A DNA stretch of 64,000 nucleotides from JBFXAN01 sp050184225 (GCA_050184225.1 JBFXAN010000002.1:1-64000); one strand, 5' to 3'. Counted from the first letter of the stretch, positions 33,210-42,120 are shown. The notes: generated by a model not told the origin, from the letters alone. Numbers and translations are program-made.

Positions 33210-35858
33210 ATGATCGTGAGCGAAATGGTGAGGCTCGCACCTGCGTCCTGGGCCGACCTCGACCTAGATGTGCTTGCGGCCCAAACGATCGAGGAGGCCG
33301 AACGGCGGCTGGTCACCGACTTTGATCGGGGCCTGACCGCGCATGAAGCGGCCGCACGCCTTCTCGTCGCGGGTCCGAACGATCCGGCCCCGGTGACCCA
33401 ACCCTCCTGGCCCCGCGTGCTTGTCCGCCAGTTTCTCAATAAGCTGATCGTCCTGCTGATCGTTGCCACGATGGTGACTTTGGCGCTGGGTGAACTGCTC
33501 AACGCGGTCGCGATCGCGGTCACGGTCGTCGTATCGGGGGTGTTCGGCTTCGTCAATGAATACCGCTCCGAACGGGCGATTGCTGCACTTCGACGGCTGA
33601 CCGCCCGCCAGGCGGAGGTGCTCCGCGATGGTCTGCACGAAGACATTCCCGCGTCGGTGCTCGTCCCCGGTGACCTGCTCGTGCTCTCCGAGGGTGATGT
33701 AGTGGCCGCGGATGCGCGGGTGGTTGATGCGCGTGGCCTGCGCGTGAATGAGTCCATCCTCACCGGTGAGCCGGAGGCCGTTGCGAAGTCGGTTGAGGCA
33801 GCCCAGGAGCCCGGGGCAGTGGTGGAAGCGACGGCGGTGTATGCCGGAACCACGGTTGCCGCCGGAAGCGGTCGGGCCGTCGTCGTCGCCACCGGGAAGC
33901 GTACGATCCTCGGTAGCATTGCTGCGACGGTGCAGCGCCCTGGCCGGCGAGCGACGCCTCTGGAGGCACGACTCGACCAGTTAGGGAACCGCCTCGTCCT
34001 GCTCTTTCTCGCGCTGTGTGTTCTCCTTGTCGGCCTCGGGCTGGTGCAGGGTTTCGACACCCGCCTGGTCATCACCATGGCTGTGTCTCTGGCGATCGGC
34101 GCCGTCCCCGAAGGGCTGCCGGCGGTGGCGACCACAACCCTGGCGCTCGCCGTTCGCCGGCTCGCGGGACGGAACGTGCTCGTCCGCCGCCTCGACGCGG
34201 TGGAAACGCTTGGTTCCACCGCCGTGATCGTCACGGACAAGACAGGCACCCTGACCGAGAACCGCATGGTCGTACGCTGGCTCCTGCTGCCCGACGGACG
34301 CCGGCTCCGCCTCGATGTCGACACGGAAAGTGGTCCAACGATCCAGACGTCGATCAGGAGGGCGGATGGGAGCGAGCCGGCGCCGGGCGACCGGGAGGCC
34401 GGTATGCGTCTCCTGCTCACGGCTGCCCTCTGCAACGACGCCGTGGCGGAATACGATGAGGAGCACGGCTGGCACATCCACGGCGACCCGTCCGAGGGGG
34501 CGATCGTGCTCGCCGCGACTGGGCTGGGCCTGGACGGCGCTACGCTGCATGAGCGCTATCCGCGCCGCACCACCGAGCCGTTCAGCGCCGCCACGCGGCT
34601 GATGGCGACGACCCACGGCACACCCGAGGGCGGCGTGTTGTTTGCCGTGAAGGGCGCCTTCGAGCCGGTGGCCGCGCGCGCGTGTGACGCACGGCCGGTG
34701 CTCGCCGATGCGGTGCATCAATTGGGAGACGCCGGGTTCCGTGTGTTCACGGTGGCGGCGGGCGACGACGCCCAGACGCCCCGACTCCTCGGCGCAGTGG
34801 TGCTCGAGGATCCAGTGCGGGGGGATGCGGCAGAGGCGGTCGCTGCCTGCCGCGCTGCCGGCATTCGCCTGCTGCTGGTGACCGGGGATCAACTCTCAAC
34901 CGCCACCACCGTGGCACGTGGGATCGGACTGCTTAACGATCACGCAACCGCGCTCCGGGCAGACGAACTCGATCCGACGCACCTGGGCAACGTTGCCGTC
35001 GTTGCGCGGGCGACGCATCAGCAGAAGGAGCAGATCGTCGGGGCGCTCCAAGCGGCGGGAGGGGTCGTCGCGATGACCGGCGACGGGGTGAATGATGCCG
35101 CCGCCATGCATGCGGCAGACGTGGGCGTCGCGGTCGGACCGGGTGCGACTGATGTTGCGGTTGAGGCTGCCCACATTGTGCTCACCGATGGGCGGTTGCG
35201 CTCGCTCGCATCCGGTATTGGCGAGGGACGGGCGATCATCCGCAGCCTTCGCCAGGCGATCGTGTATCTGCTGACGGCAAGCTTCGGCACGATTCTGCTG
35301 ATGACGCTCAGCATCGCCGTCGGCAGGCCGCTGGTGCTGGCGCCGCTACAGATCCTCTGGCTCAACCTGGTTGTCCACGTCTTCCCGGCGCTCGCCCTCG
35401 CGACCGGGGCCGAACCCGCGGGCACGTTGACTCGTCCCACCCGGACGCTGCTTCCAAACGCCAGTTGGTTGGAGATCGCCTGGCGCTCCCTGGCGGTGGC
35501 GGCGGCCGGCATGGCGGCGCTGTTTCTGAGCGAAGGGCGCGGAGAGAGTGTGAGTAGCGTCCAGACGATGGTCTTCCTCACGCTCGCCCTGAGCCTCGTC
35601 GGGCAGGCGTTCCTGGTGGGGGTGGAAAGCGCGCGTGAGCAGTGGGCGCGGGTGGGCCGGCGAGCCGTGTGGGGTGGCGTGGGCATTTCCCTTGTCCTGC
35701 TGTTGCTGGCGATCTACCTCCCCGGTCTGAACACGGCACTCGGGCTTGAGCCGGTGCAGAGCAGCAATGGCGTGGCGGCATTCGTATTGGCCGGCGTCGC
35801 GTGCGCCACGGCTCAGTGCGGTGCGGTCATACTCAGGCGACGGTTCGGGGCAATGTGA
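33210..35858 (+). CDS. P-type cation-transporting ATPase (type II, Ca2+/Mg2+/Na+-like)
   Basis: An ATPase of about 882 residues with ten membrane helices in the P2 layout. The actuator loop has LTGEPEAV, membrane helix 4 has AVPEGLPAV, the phosphorylation site is VTDKTGTLTENRM, the hinge is MTGDGVNDAAAM, and a C-terminal bundle of six helices follows. PEGLP in M4 marks the SERCA/PMCA-like group. The metal is not fixed by these motifs. In-frame starts exist from 33057 to 33225; 33210 has GGGG suitably placed and matches the family N-terminus. Mycobacterial relatives (CtpF) are hypoxia-induced, which fits the upstream element pair. Confidence 0.92.
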   Translation: MIVSEMVRLAPASWADLDLDVLAAQTIEEAERRLVTDFDRGLTAHEAAARLLVAGPNDPAPVTQPSWPRVLVRQFLNKLIVLLIVATMVTLALGELLNAVAIAVTVVVSGVFGFVNEYRSERAIAALRRLTARQAEVLRDGLHEDIPASVLVPGDLLVLSEGDVVAADARVVDARGLRVNESILTGEPEAVAKSVEAAQEPGAVVEATAVYAGTTVAAGSGRAVVVATGKRTILGSIAATVQRPGRRATPLEARLDQLGNRLVLLFLALCVLLVGLGLVQGFDTRLVITMAVSLAIGAVPEGLPAVATTTLALAVRRLAGRNVLVRRLDAVETLGSTAVIVTDKTGTLTENRMVVRWLLLPDGRRLRLDVDTESGPTIQTSIRRADGSEPAPGDREAGMRLLLTAALCNDAVAEYDEEHGWHIHGDPSEGAIVLAATGLGLDGATLHERYPRRTTEPFSAATRLMATTHGTPEGGVLFAVKGAFEPVAARACDARPVLADAVHQLGDAGFRVFTVAAGDDAQTPRLLGAVVLEDPVRGDAAEAVAACRAAGIRLLLVTGDQLSTATTVARGIGLLNDHATALRADELDPTHLGNVAVVARATHQQKEQIVGALQAAGGVVAMTGDGVNDAAAMHAADVGVAVGPGATDVAVEAAHIVLTDGRLRSLASGIGEGRAIIRSLRQAIVYLLTASFGTILLMTLSIAVGRPLVLAPLQILWLNLVVHVFPALALATGAEPAGTLTRPTRTLLPNASWLEIAWRSLAVAAAGMAALFLSEGRGESVSSVQTMVFLTLALSLVGQAFLVGVESAREQWARVGRRAVWGGVGISLVLLLLAIYLPGLNTALGLEPVQSSNGVAAFVLAGVACATAQCGAVILRRRFGAM

Positions 35859-35929
35859 AGGAGCACGGACGTAGGAGTGCGCTTGTTCGACGGGAACCGT
35901 CCTCATCGCACAGCGACCATGCCGCTCGC

Positions 35930-37234
35930 TCATGTGGTTCGGCGTGGAAGATGGACCGTAAAGGTACTCCCTTTACCGATCTCACTCGAAACGCTCAGCC
36001 GGCCGCCATGCGCCTCGGCGATGCCGCGGGCGATCGCCAAGCCGAGCCCGGTCCCTTCAGCATCGGATGCGCGCGCCGCCGGCGTTCGATAGAACCGGTC
36101 GAAGATGCGCGGCAGGTGTGCCGGTGCAATCCCCGGCCCCGTGTCGGCGACGCGCATCAGAACCGTCGCGCCATCCGACGACAGGCTCACGGACACGGTC
36201 CCGGTCGCCGTATAGCGAATGGCATTGTCGAGCAGGATAAGAGCCAGCTCGCGCAATTGATCGGCATTGCCCTCGACGATGATGTCGGGCGCAACGGCGG
36301 TGTCCAGCACCAGTCCTTTGGCCGTTGCGAGCGGCGCCATCTCGCGCGTCAGTCCTTCGGCCAGTGCGGAGAGGTCGACGCGGGTCCACGCCTGCCGTGC
36401 CCGGCCCTCGTCGAGCCGCGCGAGGGTGAGCAGCCCCGTGACGAGCTGGTTCAGGCGTTCATTCTCCGCGACCAGGTCCTCCATCACTTCGTCATAGTGT
36501 CCGACCGGCCGCTCTGGGTGGCGGCGGATGTGGTCGAGGTTGCCGCGAATCACGGCGAGCGGCGTGCGCAGCTCATGCGACGCGTCGGCCACAAAGTCGC
36601 GCTGCCGTTGCATCGCGTCCGCGATCGGTCGCAGGGTCCGACCTGCCAGCCAGTAGCCGGCCAGCGCCGCGCAGACAAGCCCGATCAAACCGCTCACGAT
36701 GAGGCCGAGAAGGAGCCGGCGCACCGTCGTGTCGACGAAGGCCTGGGTGCGCACCACCTGCACGACGGCCACCGGCGTTCCCTCCGACGCAACCAGCAGA
36801 CTGTAGACCCGCACTCGTCCCTGGTCAAGCGTCAGGGTCGTGTACTGCCCCGTACCAGATGCCAGGGCATCCCGGGCGGCCGCCGCGTCCGGCAGTTCAG
36901 CGATACCGCCGAGCGCCAGCGGTGCAAGTTGCCCATCTGCAATGGGCAGCACGAACGTGAGGAACCCCGCCCGCTCCAGCGCTTCGTGCCGCTCCTCCTC
37001 TTCGTGCTCGTCCTCCTCCTCGTGGCGCTCCGCCGTGCGACGTGAGGTCGCGGTCACACCGTCACGTTGAACCGCCGCGGCCAGCCCCTCGGCACGGAGC
37101 CGCAACTCCAAATCGGCCGTTTGGCGCGCGTCGCGGGCGGCCAGCAGGACGAGACTTCCGGCGACGAGGATCACGATCAGACCGAGGAGCGCGATGTAGA
37201 GCGCGGCGATGCGGAGCCGGGCACGCGCGACCAT
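35930..37234 (-). CDS. two-component sensor histidine kinase with acidic/His sensor loop
   Basis: A 434-residue kinase. One helix (about 8-33) and a second (about 170-195) enclose an extracytoplasmic domain, followed by a HAMP-like linker. The H-box is DASHELRTPLAVIRGN; the N-box is LILLDNAIRYT, then DTGPGIAP (G1) and GTGLGLAIA (G2). The sensor domain carries an extreme acidic/His run near residues 71-85 (HEEEDEHEEEERHE), which may bind metal cations or sense pH. The start overlaps the response-regulator stop (TGATG; GTG 37237 is also possible). The closest general type is the EnvZ/PhoR-like class. Confidence 0.92.
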   Translation of the reverse strand: MVARARLRIAALYIALLGLIVILVAGSLVLLAARDARQTADLELRLRAEGLAAAVQRDGVTATSRRTAERHEEEDEHEEEERHEALERAGFLTFVLPIADGQLAPLALGGIAELPDAAAARDALASGTGQYTTLTLDQGRVRVYSLLVASEGTPVAVVQVVRTQAFVDTTVRRLLLGLIVSGLIGLVCAALAGYWLAGRTLRPIADAMQRQRDFVADASHELRTPLAVIRGNLDHIRRHPERPVGHYDEVMEDLVAENERLNQLVTGLLTLARLDEGRARQAWTRVDLSALAEGLTREMAPLATAKGLVLDTAVAPDIIVEGNADQLRELALILLDNAIRYTATGTVSVSLSSDGATVLMRVADTGPGIAPAHLPRIFDRFYRTPAARASDAEGTGLGLAIARGIAEAHGGRLSVSSEIGKGSTFTVHLPRRTT

Positions 37235-37908
37235 CACTCAGTCCGCAGGGCGTAGCCGACACCGCGGACGGTGTGTAGCAGCTTCGGTCGCGCGCCGCGG
37301 TCGATTTTCTCCCGCAGATTGTGGACGTAGGCGTCGACCAAGTTGGAGGTCACGTCCGGTTCGTAGCCCCAGACGCCCTCCAGGAGCTGCGTCCGCGTCA
37401 GGACCTGGGCGGGGTGGCGGAGGAAGTACTCAAGCAACGCGTATTCGCGGGGACTGAGGTCAATGCTCCGCCCGTCGCGCCGCACTTCATGACGTACGAC
37501 GTCCAGCACCAGTCCATCCACTCTCAGTTGGGCCGGCGTGACCTCGGTCGCACGCCGTCGAGTGAGAGACCGCAGCCGGGCGAGCAGTTCGGCGACGGCA
37601 AACGGTTTGGGCAGGTAGTCATCGGCGCCGGCATCCAGACCGCGAACGCGGTCGGTGACGGCGTCGAGCGCCGTGAGGAGGAGGATCGGCGTCTGCACAC
37701 CGCGGCGGCGCAGGCTAGAGCAGACGTTGACGCCATCGCGGTCGGGCAGCATCACATCGAGGATGATGACGTCGTACGGCTCCGTGGCCCCAAGATCCTC
37801 ACCGTGGGTACCGTCGAGGGCGAGATCAACGGCGTAGCGCTCCTCCGCCAAAACCCGCCGCAGCATCCGCCCCAGCCGCAGGTCATCCTCCACGACCAAC
37901 ACGCGCAT
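37234..37908 (-). CDS. OmpR/PhoB-family response regulator
   Basis: A 224-residue regulator. The receiver domain has the acidic pair VEDD, the phosphoacceptor Asp in IILDVMLPDRDG, T in LLTALD and K in LPKPF. The winged-helix output domain has the LSPREYALLEYFLRHP and TSNLVDAYVHNLREKI segments and ends in TVRGVGYALR. A GGAGGGG lies upstream of both GTG 37917 and ATG 37908. It forms an operon with the kinase and is divergent from the ApbE/ferric-reductase-like operon, its likely target. Confidence 0.94.
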   Translation of the reverse strand: MRVLVVEDDLRLGRMLRRVLAEERYAVDLALDGTHGEDLGATEPYDVIILDVMLPDRDGVNVCSSLRRRGVQTPILLLTALDAVTDRVRGLDAGADDYLPKPFAVAELLARLRSLTRRRATEVTPAQLRVDGLVLDVVRHEVRRDGRSIDLSPREYALLEYFLRHPAQVLTRTQLLEGVWGYEPDVTSNLVDAYVHNLREKIDRGARPKLLHTVRGVGYALRTE

Positions 37909-38087
37909 CTCGTACACACCCCTCCTCAGCGTACGCGGTTTGTCTGAAAGACTCCTGAACCTTACATGAACGAACCTTCATTTCCAGTTCAGCGGATTCT
38001 CATGGCCGGCTGCGAGGCTGAGCGTACGCGGTCTGGCGTCAGGCCGAACGGCTGACAGCCGCGAGATCGATCCGGGGGATTGTTGAG
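37909..38087. promoter_or_regulatory. divergent promoter region with direct and inverted repeats
   Basis: Between the response regulator and the acidic membrane protein, GAACCTTACAT (37957) and GAACCTTCAT (37972) repeat with a 15-base pitch. CTGAAC (37955) is mirrored by GTTCAG (37987). Direct repeats of this type suit an OmpR-family regulator, so autoregulation is likely but unproven. Confidence 0.5.
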
Positions 38088-38405
38088 ATGTCACGAACAC
38101 GCTCTCTGATAATGGCGGGTGGCCTGACAGCGGCCGTCCTAGTTGCGGTCCTAATCGTGGGCGGCCGGCATGGCACCTTCGGCTTTGGCACCGCGCCCGC
38201 CGCTGTGGCGATCCCGGCCGACGCACCCGCAAGCGCGCTCGACGCGCTGACGCCCGTGCCCATCGACGTGGGGGACCAACCGGCACGGCACGACGATGAC
38301 GAGGCGGACGATGACGATGAGCATCGTGTGGAGCGTCGCACAAACCCAGCGCGCGCTAGCAGCGGGCGGAGCGTGCGTCGAGACCACGACGATGATGACG
38401 ACTAA
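38088..38405 (+). CDS. single-helix membrane protein with Asp/His-rich tail
   Basis: A 105-residue protein. A basic start and one hydrophobic segment (residues 8-25) act as signal or anchor; the rest is exported and ends in clusters of Asp, Glu and His (RHDDDEADDDDEH, then RRDHDDDDD). Such clusters may bind divalent cations. It is divergent from the sensor kinase whose loop has a similar composition, and first in the ApbE operon. No family recognised. Confidence 0.6.
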   Translation: MSRTRSLIMAGGLTAAVLVAVLIVGGRHGTFGFGTAPAAVAIPADAPASALDALTPVPIDVGDQPARHDDDEADDDDEHRVERRTNPARASSGRSVRRDHDDDDD

Positions 38406-38445
38406 TCGCCGAGACACGGAAGACGGACCTCGGAAGGAATCCACT

Positions 38446-38694
38446 ATGACCAACACCACTGCCGTGAAGCGACGCGCGCAGCGCACGGCGCGGCTTAGGC
38501 GTCGGGCGACCGTCGCCGGTGTGGGTATGCTACTCAGCGCCTTCGCGCTCGTTGCGGCGACGACGGCGCTCCCACCGGACGAGATACAACAGGCTTCCGT
38601 CCCAGCGAGCACAACGGTCACGAACGAAGGCGGCGGATCGCCCCAAGTAGGGACATCGGCGGCACCCCGGCGGATCAGGACGAGGCAGTCGTGA
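38446..38694 (+). CDS. small exported or membrane-anchored protein
   Basis: An 82-residue protein with a very basic N-terminus (KRRAQRTARLRRRA) and one hydrophobic segment (about 24-44), then a short Ser/Thr/Gly-rich tail. GGAAGGAA precedes ATG 38446. In many bacteria an FMN-binding protein occupies this place beside ApbE and a ferric-reductase-like protein; here I find no flavinylation motif, so it is not that protein in recognisable form. Confidence 0.55.
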   Translation: MTNTTAVKRRAQRTARLRRRATVAGVGMLLSAFALVAATTALPPDEIQQASVPASTTVTNEGGGSPQVGTSAAPRRIRTRQS

Positions 38695-38695
38695 C

Positions 38696-39676
38696 ATGGA
38701 CCACACTTCACTCACTACACTCGATACGTGCCTCCGCCGTCGCTGGCGAGGCTTCGGAACAACTGTGAATCTGCGCCTCTGGCCGCGGCCGGGGCTAGTG
38801 GCCACCGGCGCGTTGCGACTGGCCCAATCGGTGGCATTTCTCCGCGGCGCCGAGCGGCGGCTGAGTCGCTTCCAACCGACCAGCGAGCTCTCGCGTCTGA
38901 ACCGAAGCGCGGGCACGGCGCGGTGCGTCTCGCCGCTGCTGTTTCGCCTGGTTGCCACCGCGCTTGCTGCCGCACGCGTGACCGACGGCCGCTTCGACCC
39001 GACCGTACTGCCGGCGTTGCTGGCAGCGGGATACACGAGGACATTTGCACAACACGGCGAAGCGCTGGTTGGCGACACCGCCCTTGCGGTCCTGCCGGGT
39101 CGCTATCGTGAGGTCCGCCTCGACCGCGTTCACAGTACCGTGCTCCTGCCGCGGGGCGGGGGTCTTGATCTCGGCGGTATCGCCAAGGGGTGGCTGGCCG
39201 ATGTGGTGCTTCGGCGGCTGCGCCCGCTCGGCGCCGCGGCGGTGGACATCGGCGGCGACTGTGCGTTCACGCCGTCGGGCGTCGGCGACCCGCCCTGGCT
39301 GATCGAGGTTGCCGATCCATGGACCTCAGGAGCATCGGTTGCCGATCTCGCAATTGAAGGCGGGGGCGGTGTCGCCACCTCCGGCATCCTCCGCCGTCGG
39401 TGGCAAACCAGCAGGGGATGGCAGCATCATCTGATTGACCCACGAACCGGCGTCCCCGCGACGACCGACCTGGCCAGCGTCACGGTGGTGGCACCGAGCG
39501 CAACCACGGCTGAGGTGCTGGCGAAGCTCGTGCTCTTCGAGGGCCGCGACCATGGTTCTGCGCTGCTCGCGCGCGATCCGCGCGTTGGCGGGCTGCTTAT
39601 CCCGCTGGTTGGATCGCCGATCGCGATTCGCCTTCCGTCGTTGAGCACCACCGCGGCCGTGGAGTGTGTCGCATGA
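38696..39676 (+). CDS. apbE: FAD:protein FMN transferase (ApbE family)
   Basis: A 326-residue ApbE-type enzyme that attaches FMN from FAD to a Thr of target redox proteins. Family motifs: FDPTVLPALLAAGY, GLDLGGIAKGWLADVV, VDIGGDCAF, the metal and FAD-binding HLIDPRTGVPA, and AEVLAKLVLFEG. No lipoprotein signal is present, so it would act in the cytoplasm unless its basic N-terminus directs export. It overlaps the downstream membrane protein by four bases (ATGA). Confidence 0.9.
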   Translation: MDHTSLTTLDTCLRRRWRGFGTTVNLRLWPRPGLVATGALRLAQSVAFLRGAERRLSRFQPTSELSRLNRSAGTARCVSPLLFRLVATALAAARVTDGRFDPTVLPALLAAGYTRTFAQHGEALVGDTALAVLPGRYREVRLDRVHSTVLLPRGGGLDLGGIAKGWLADVVLRRLRPLGAAAVDIGGDCAFTPSGVGDPPWLIEVADPWTSGASVADLAIEGGGGVATSGILRRRWQTSRGWQHHLIDPRTGVPATTDLASVTVVAPSATTAEVLAKLVLFEGRDHGSALLARDPRVGGLLIPLVGSPIAIRLPSLSTTAAVECVA

Positions 39677-40410
39677 CTCCCCAATTCGTCCAGCGCGCCG
39701 TCCGGGTCGGGTGGGGCGGCGTCGTTGTTGTCGGTGGTTATGCGGCGGTTGCCGGCCTGCTGCTTGCCGGCGCCTGGCTCACCCAGGTGCTTGGGTATCC
39801 GGAAGTGGCATCACGGTTGCCGTGGTACCTGAGCCGCGCCGCCGGTGTGACGGCCTACCTGCTCCTGTCGGCGACGACCCTGCTCGGGCTGGCCGTGTCG
39901 ACCCGCATCGCCGACCGCGTCATCACACGGCCGGCCGTCTTTGGACTGCACGAGTATCTCGCGTGGCTGGGGCTGGCGGCGACCGGACTCCACCTCGGTG
40001 GGCTCATGGCCGACACCTACCTGTCGTTTGGTGTGATTGACATCGCTGTCCCCTTCGCCGCTCCCTATCGCCCCGGCGCGGTGGCGCTCGGCATCGTGGG
40101 TCTCTATCTCAGCGCCGTCCTCACCGGTAGCTTCTATGTCCGTGGCCGCCTCGGACAGCGCACGTGGCGAGCGCTCCACACAACCAGCTTTGTCGCGTAC
40201 GTACTCGCCACGGGGCACGGCATTCTGGCGGGGACGAGCACCACGCAGCTCTGGATGCAGTGGCTCTATCTGCTGAGCGGTGGGGCAGTCCTATTCCTCA
40301 CCAACTACCGCCTGCTGCTCGTCACACGGACGCGGGTGGAGCGCACTACCCGCACATCGTCTCCGCCGACAGCACGGTCGACGGTGGGCGAACCTGCTGG
40401 TCGGGCGTAA
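39673..40410 (+). CDS. ferric-reductase-like transmembrane (YedZ/MsrQ-type) protein
   Basis: A 245-residue protein with six to seven membrane helices. Paired heme-ligand candidates are LHEYLAW, GLHLGG, ALHTTSF and TGHGIL, as in the ferric-reductase-like heme domain. It likely passes electrons across the membrane to an outer acceptor flavinylated by ApbE. The ATG at 39673 overlaps the apbE stop. The acceptor itself is not encoded in recognisable form in this operon. Confidence 0.85.
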   Translation: MTPQFVQRAVRVGWGGVVVVGGYAAVAGLLLAGAWLTQVLGYPEVASRLPWYLSRAAGVTAYLLLSATTLLGLAVSTRIADRVITRPAVFGLHEYLAWLGLAATGLHLGGLMADTYLSFGVIDIAVPFAAPYRPGAVALGIVGLYLSAVLTGSFYVRGRLGQRTWRALHTTSFVAYVLATGHGILAGTSTTQLWMQWLYLLSGGAVLFLTNYRLLLVTRTRVERTTRTSSPPTARSTVGEPAGRA

Positions 40411-40419
40411 CTGAAGTGG

Positions 40420-40878
40420 ATGTGCGTGAGACCAAGCGCATCAAGGGGATCGATCTGCTCGTTCGCCTCGGGTATCGGGCATAGTCAGGGGCAGCCTGGA
40501 GCACGCGTGGCCAGAAGTCCGCCGCCTCCTCCATTGACAGTTGCTCCGCGTGCACTGTGAACGTGCGGCCCATCACTTCGACCCTCGCCCATGGGTGCGC
40601 CGTCAGGTTGAACTACCACCCGGGCGGCGTCGGTAGGCCGCTGTTGGCGGCGATCACGATCATTCGCTCGCCATCGGGGAAGAACTGCAAGGGCACCGTT
40701 CGTGCCCGACCGACCGGCGGCCACGAGTGGTAAGGAGGAGGACACGCCTGCGCCAGAGGGATGCGATCCGCACATGCATGAGCCAGTACAGCCACGCTGC
40801 AAAACCAACGGAGCGCGTATCCATCTCGTGCTCGACGCGCAACGCGGTCCGCTTCCCCAATGGCAACGGTTGAACCAC
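40420..40878 (-). pseudogene. F420/deazaflavin-dependent nitroreductase, frameshifted and with an internal TAG
   Basis: The N-terminal frame (from 40878) reads AAWLYWLMHV, then RRVLLLTTRGRRSVG. The next family segment is in another frame: RTVPLQFFPDGERMIVIAANSG, then PTPPGW. A TAG at 40613-40615 replaces the second Trp of the conserved GWWFNL, and the same frame then continues NLTAHPWARVEVMGRTFTV and ends with FWPRVLQAAPDYARY. So one frameshift and one nonsense change interrupt an otherwise well-preserved Ddn-like (DUF385) enzyme. It converges on the redox operon and overlaps no accepted gene. A sequencing error could explain the shift but hardly both lesions. Confidence 0.8.
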
Positions 40879-40968
40879 CTGACCGTCACGCCGGCTCGTT
40901 CGGTTCAGTCGCTTACGTCGACCGCCGTCGACTCCAGGCAGGGACCCCCTATCGGCGATGCGATCAAA

Positions 40969-41604
40969 CTATTCAGCGAACCGGCGCAGCGCAACTCGGC
41001 GGATGATCTCACTGCACGGGCCTACGACGGTCCAATATCACCGGAACCTGCGCAGGCTCTCAGGGTCGATCAGGGCCACGCGCGTCTCGACCGTGAAGAC
41101 CGTTCCACCGGTCCCATACGGCTGGACGCGGAGGCTCAACGCGATCTTGGCAAATCCAGGAATGTTGAACGCGGCGAAGTCTGCCGGCGCCACGCTAATG
41201 GCGTCCCGCGCCGGCTTCCATGGATGGGCGATCTGGTCCATGACGATCTCGATGTCTGGTTCTTCGGCCAGCAGGAGCCAGTTGAATGTTGGTCGGAGCA
41301 GGTCGTTGACCCGGAAGGAGCGCAGGCGTTCATCATCTGTCGGTGCCCGACCGCGCCCAGCGAGGCGGTCCGCGACACGCTGAGGCAGAGCTCGGAGGTC
41401 AAACAGGGTACGGATCACTGGATGCCGGAAGAGGTCTACCTCGCGCACTGCCCGGAGGCAGGTCGCGGGTGGGACGCGGTAAATGGCGGCGTGCGCAATC
41501 GCGATGTCGTAGCGTAGTAGCTGCTGGTCGATGAGGAGTTCGGGATGACCTGTCGCCGCCGGTGCGAGGCGTTCGGCAGTGCGGGCCGTGCCTTGTTGCA
41601 ACAT
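40969..41604 (-). pseudogene. SRPBCC-like small protein with an internal TGA
   Basis: From ATG 41604 (GGAGGTGCATC before it) the frame runs 188 codons to TGA at 41038-41040, directly after RRFR. The same frame then continues with 22 well-formed residues, starting YWTVVGPCSEIIRR, to a TAG at 40969. Proteins of this type usually read RRFRRYW here, so a CGA-to-TGA change is the simplest explanation. The body has FRVNDLLRPTFNWLLL and FNIPGFAKIALSLRVQPYG, typical of a START/SRPBCC-like lipid-binding family of unknown role. It stands next to the broken nitroreductase, so the locus seems to be decaying, unless TGA is read through. Confidence 0.65.
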
Positions 41605-41758
41605 GATGCACCTCCGGACCGATCTCCCGATCTGGTTGCCCTCACGGCGCTTCGGCGTAGAGAACAGCCCTCCGCGGTCCGCTACGTGAATTGCTCCTGT
41701 GCGAACCATCGTCGCGGGTCTAACGAGCGACGGCGGTCAAGCACCGGTGGGCGATTGG

Positions 41759-41908
41759 CTATGCCGCCTGGAGTGGTCGCTGCGCCCGATGGCGGTACTC
41801 GTCGCGGCAGGGGACGGAGCAGAAGATGAAGAGAAATGGTCCATCCCAGAGGCAAGGCGCTGAGTCGTGCCAGGCGAGCGGTTGATGGCACTCTGCACAC
41901 CGGTTCAT
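41759..41908 (-). CDS. 49-residue zinc-ribbon mini-protein (second of a coupled pair)
   Basis: A short gene with two knuckles: RCAECHQP at residues 3-10 and FCSVPCRDEY near 31-40, a treble-clef or ribbon-like zinc site. Its ATG overlaps the stop of the upstream gene (ATGA), and AGGTG lies about seven bases before it. The frame has clear protein character, with Trp/Phe-rich LWDGPFLFIF in the middle. No family name recognised; such proteins often bind nucleic acid or act as metal stores. Confidence 0.65.
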   Translation of the reverse strand: MNRCAECHQPLAWHDSAPCLWDGPFLFIFCSVPCRDEYRHRAQRPLQAA

Positions 41909-42120
41909 CGTGGCACCTCATGTCGGATGGCTGGAACGTCTGACGCGACCGACGCCACGGCCAGCACGGCCGTCAGGTGCTCGCGCAGCGCCTTCGGCAT
42001 CGGCAGGCGGTTGTCCGTTGCCCGGGCGAAGCAGCCGATGCAGATGCAGCCTCCCGTGCCCCGGTGTAGGGCGACATCATCGAGCGAGTGAGCGAATCGG
42101 CAGAGGATGCAGGTGTGCAT
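41905..42120 (-). CDS. 71-residue Cys-rich mini-protein (first of a coupled pair)
   Basis: The N-terminal half carries HTCILCRF and GGCICIGCFAR, four to five Cys in CxxC/CxCxxC spacing suited to one zinc or a small cluster. The C-terminal half is a plain helix (PKALREHLTAVLAV). GGAGGT is placed well before ATG 42120. A recurrent element lies 64 bases upstream, and the second ribbon gene is translationally coupled downstream. Confidence 0.65.
   Translation of the reverse strand: MHTCILCRFAHSLDDVALHRGTGGCICIGCFARATDNRLPMPKALREHLTAVLAVASVASDVPAIRHEVPR

Noticed and set aside
40702..41517. Plus-strand frame of 271 codons
   Set aside because: Antisense to the decayed nitroreductase and SRPBCC-like genes, both of which have recognisable family motifs.
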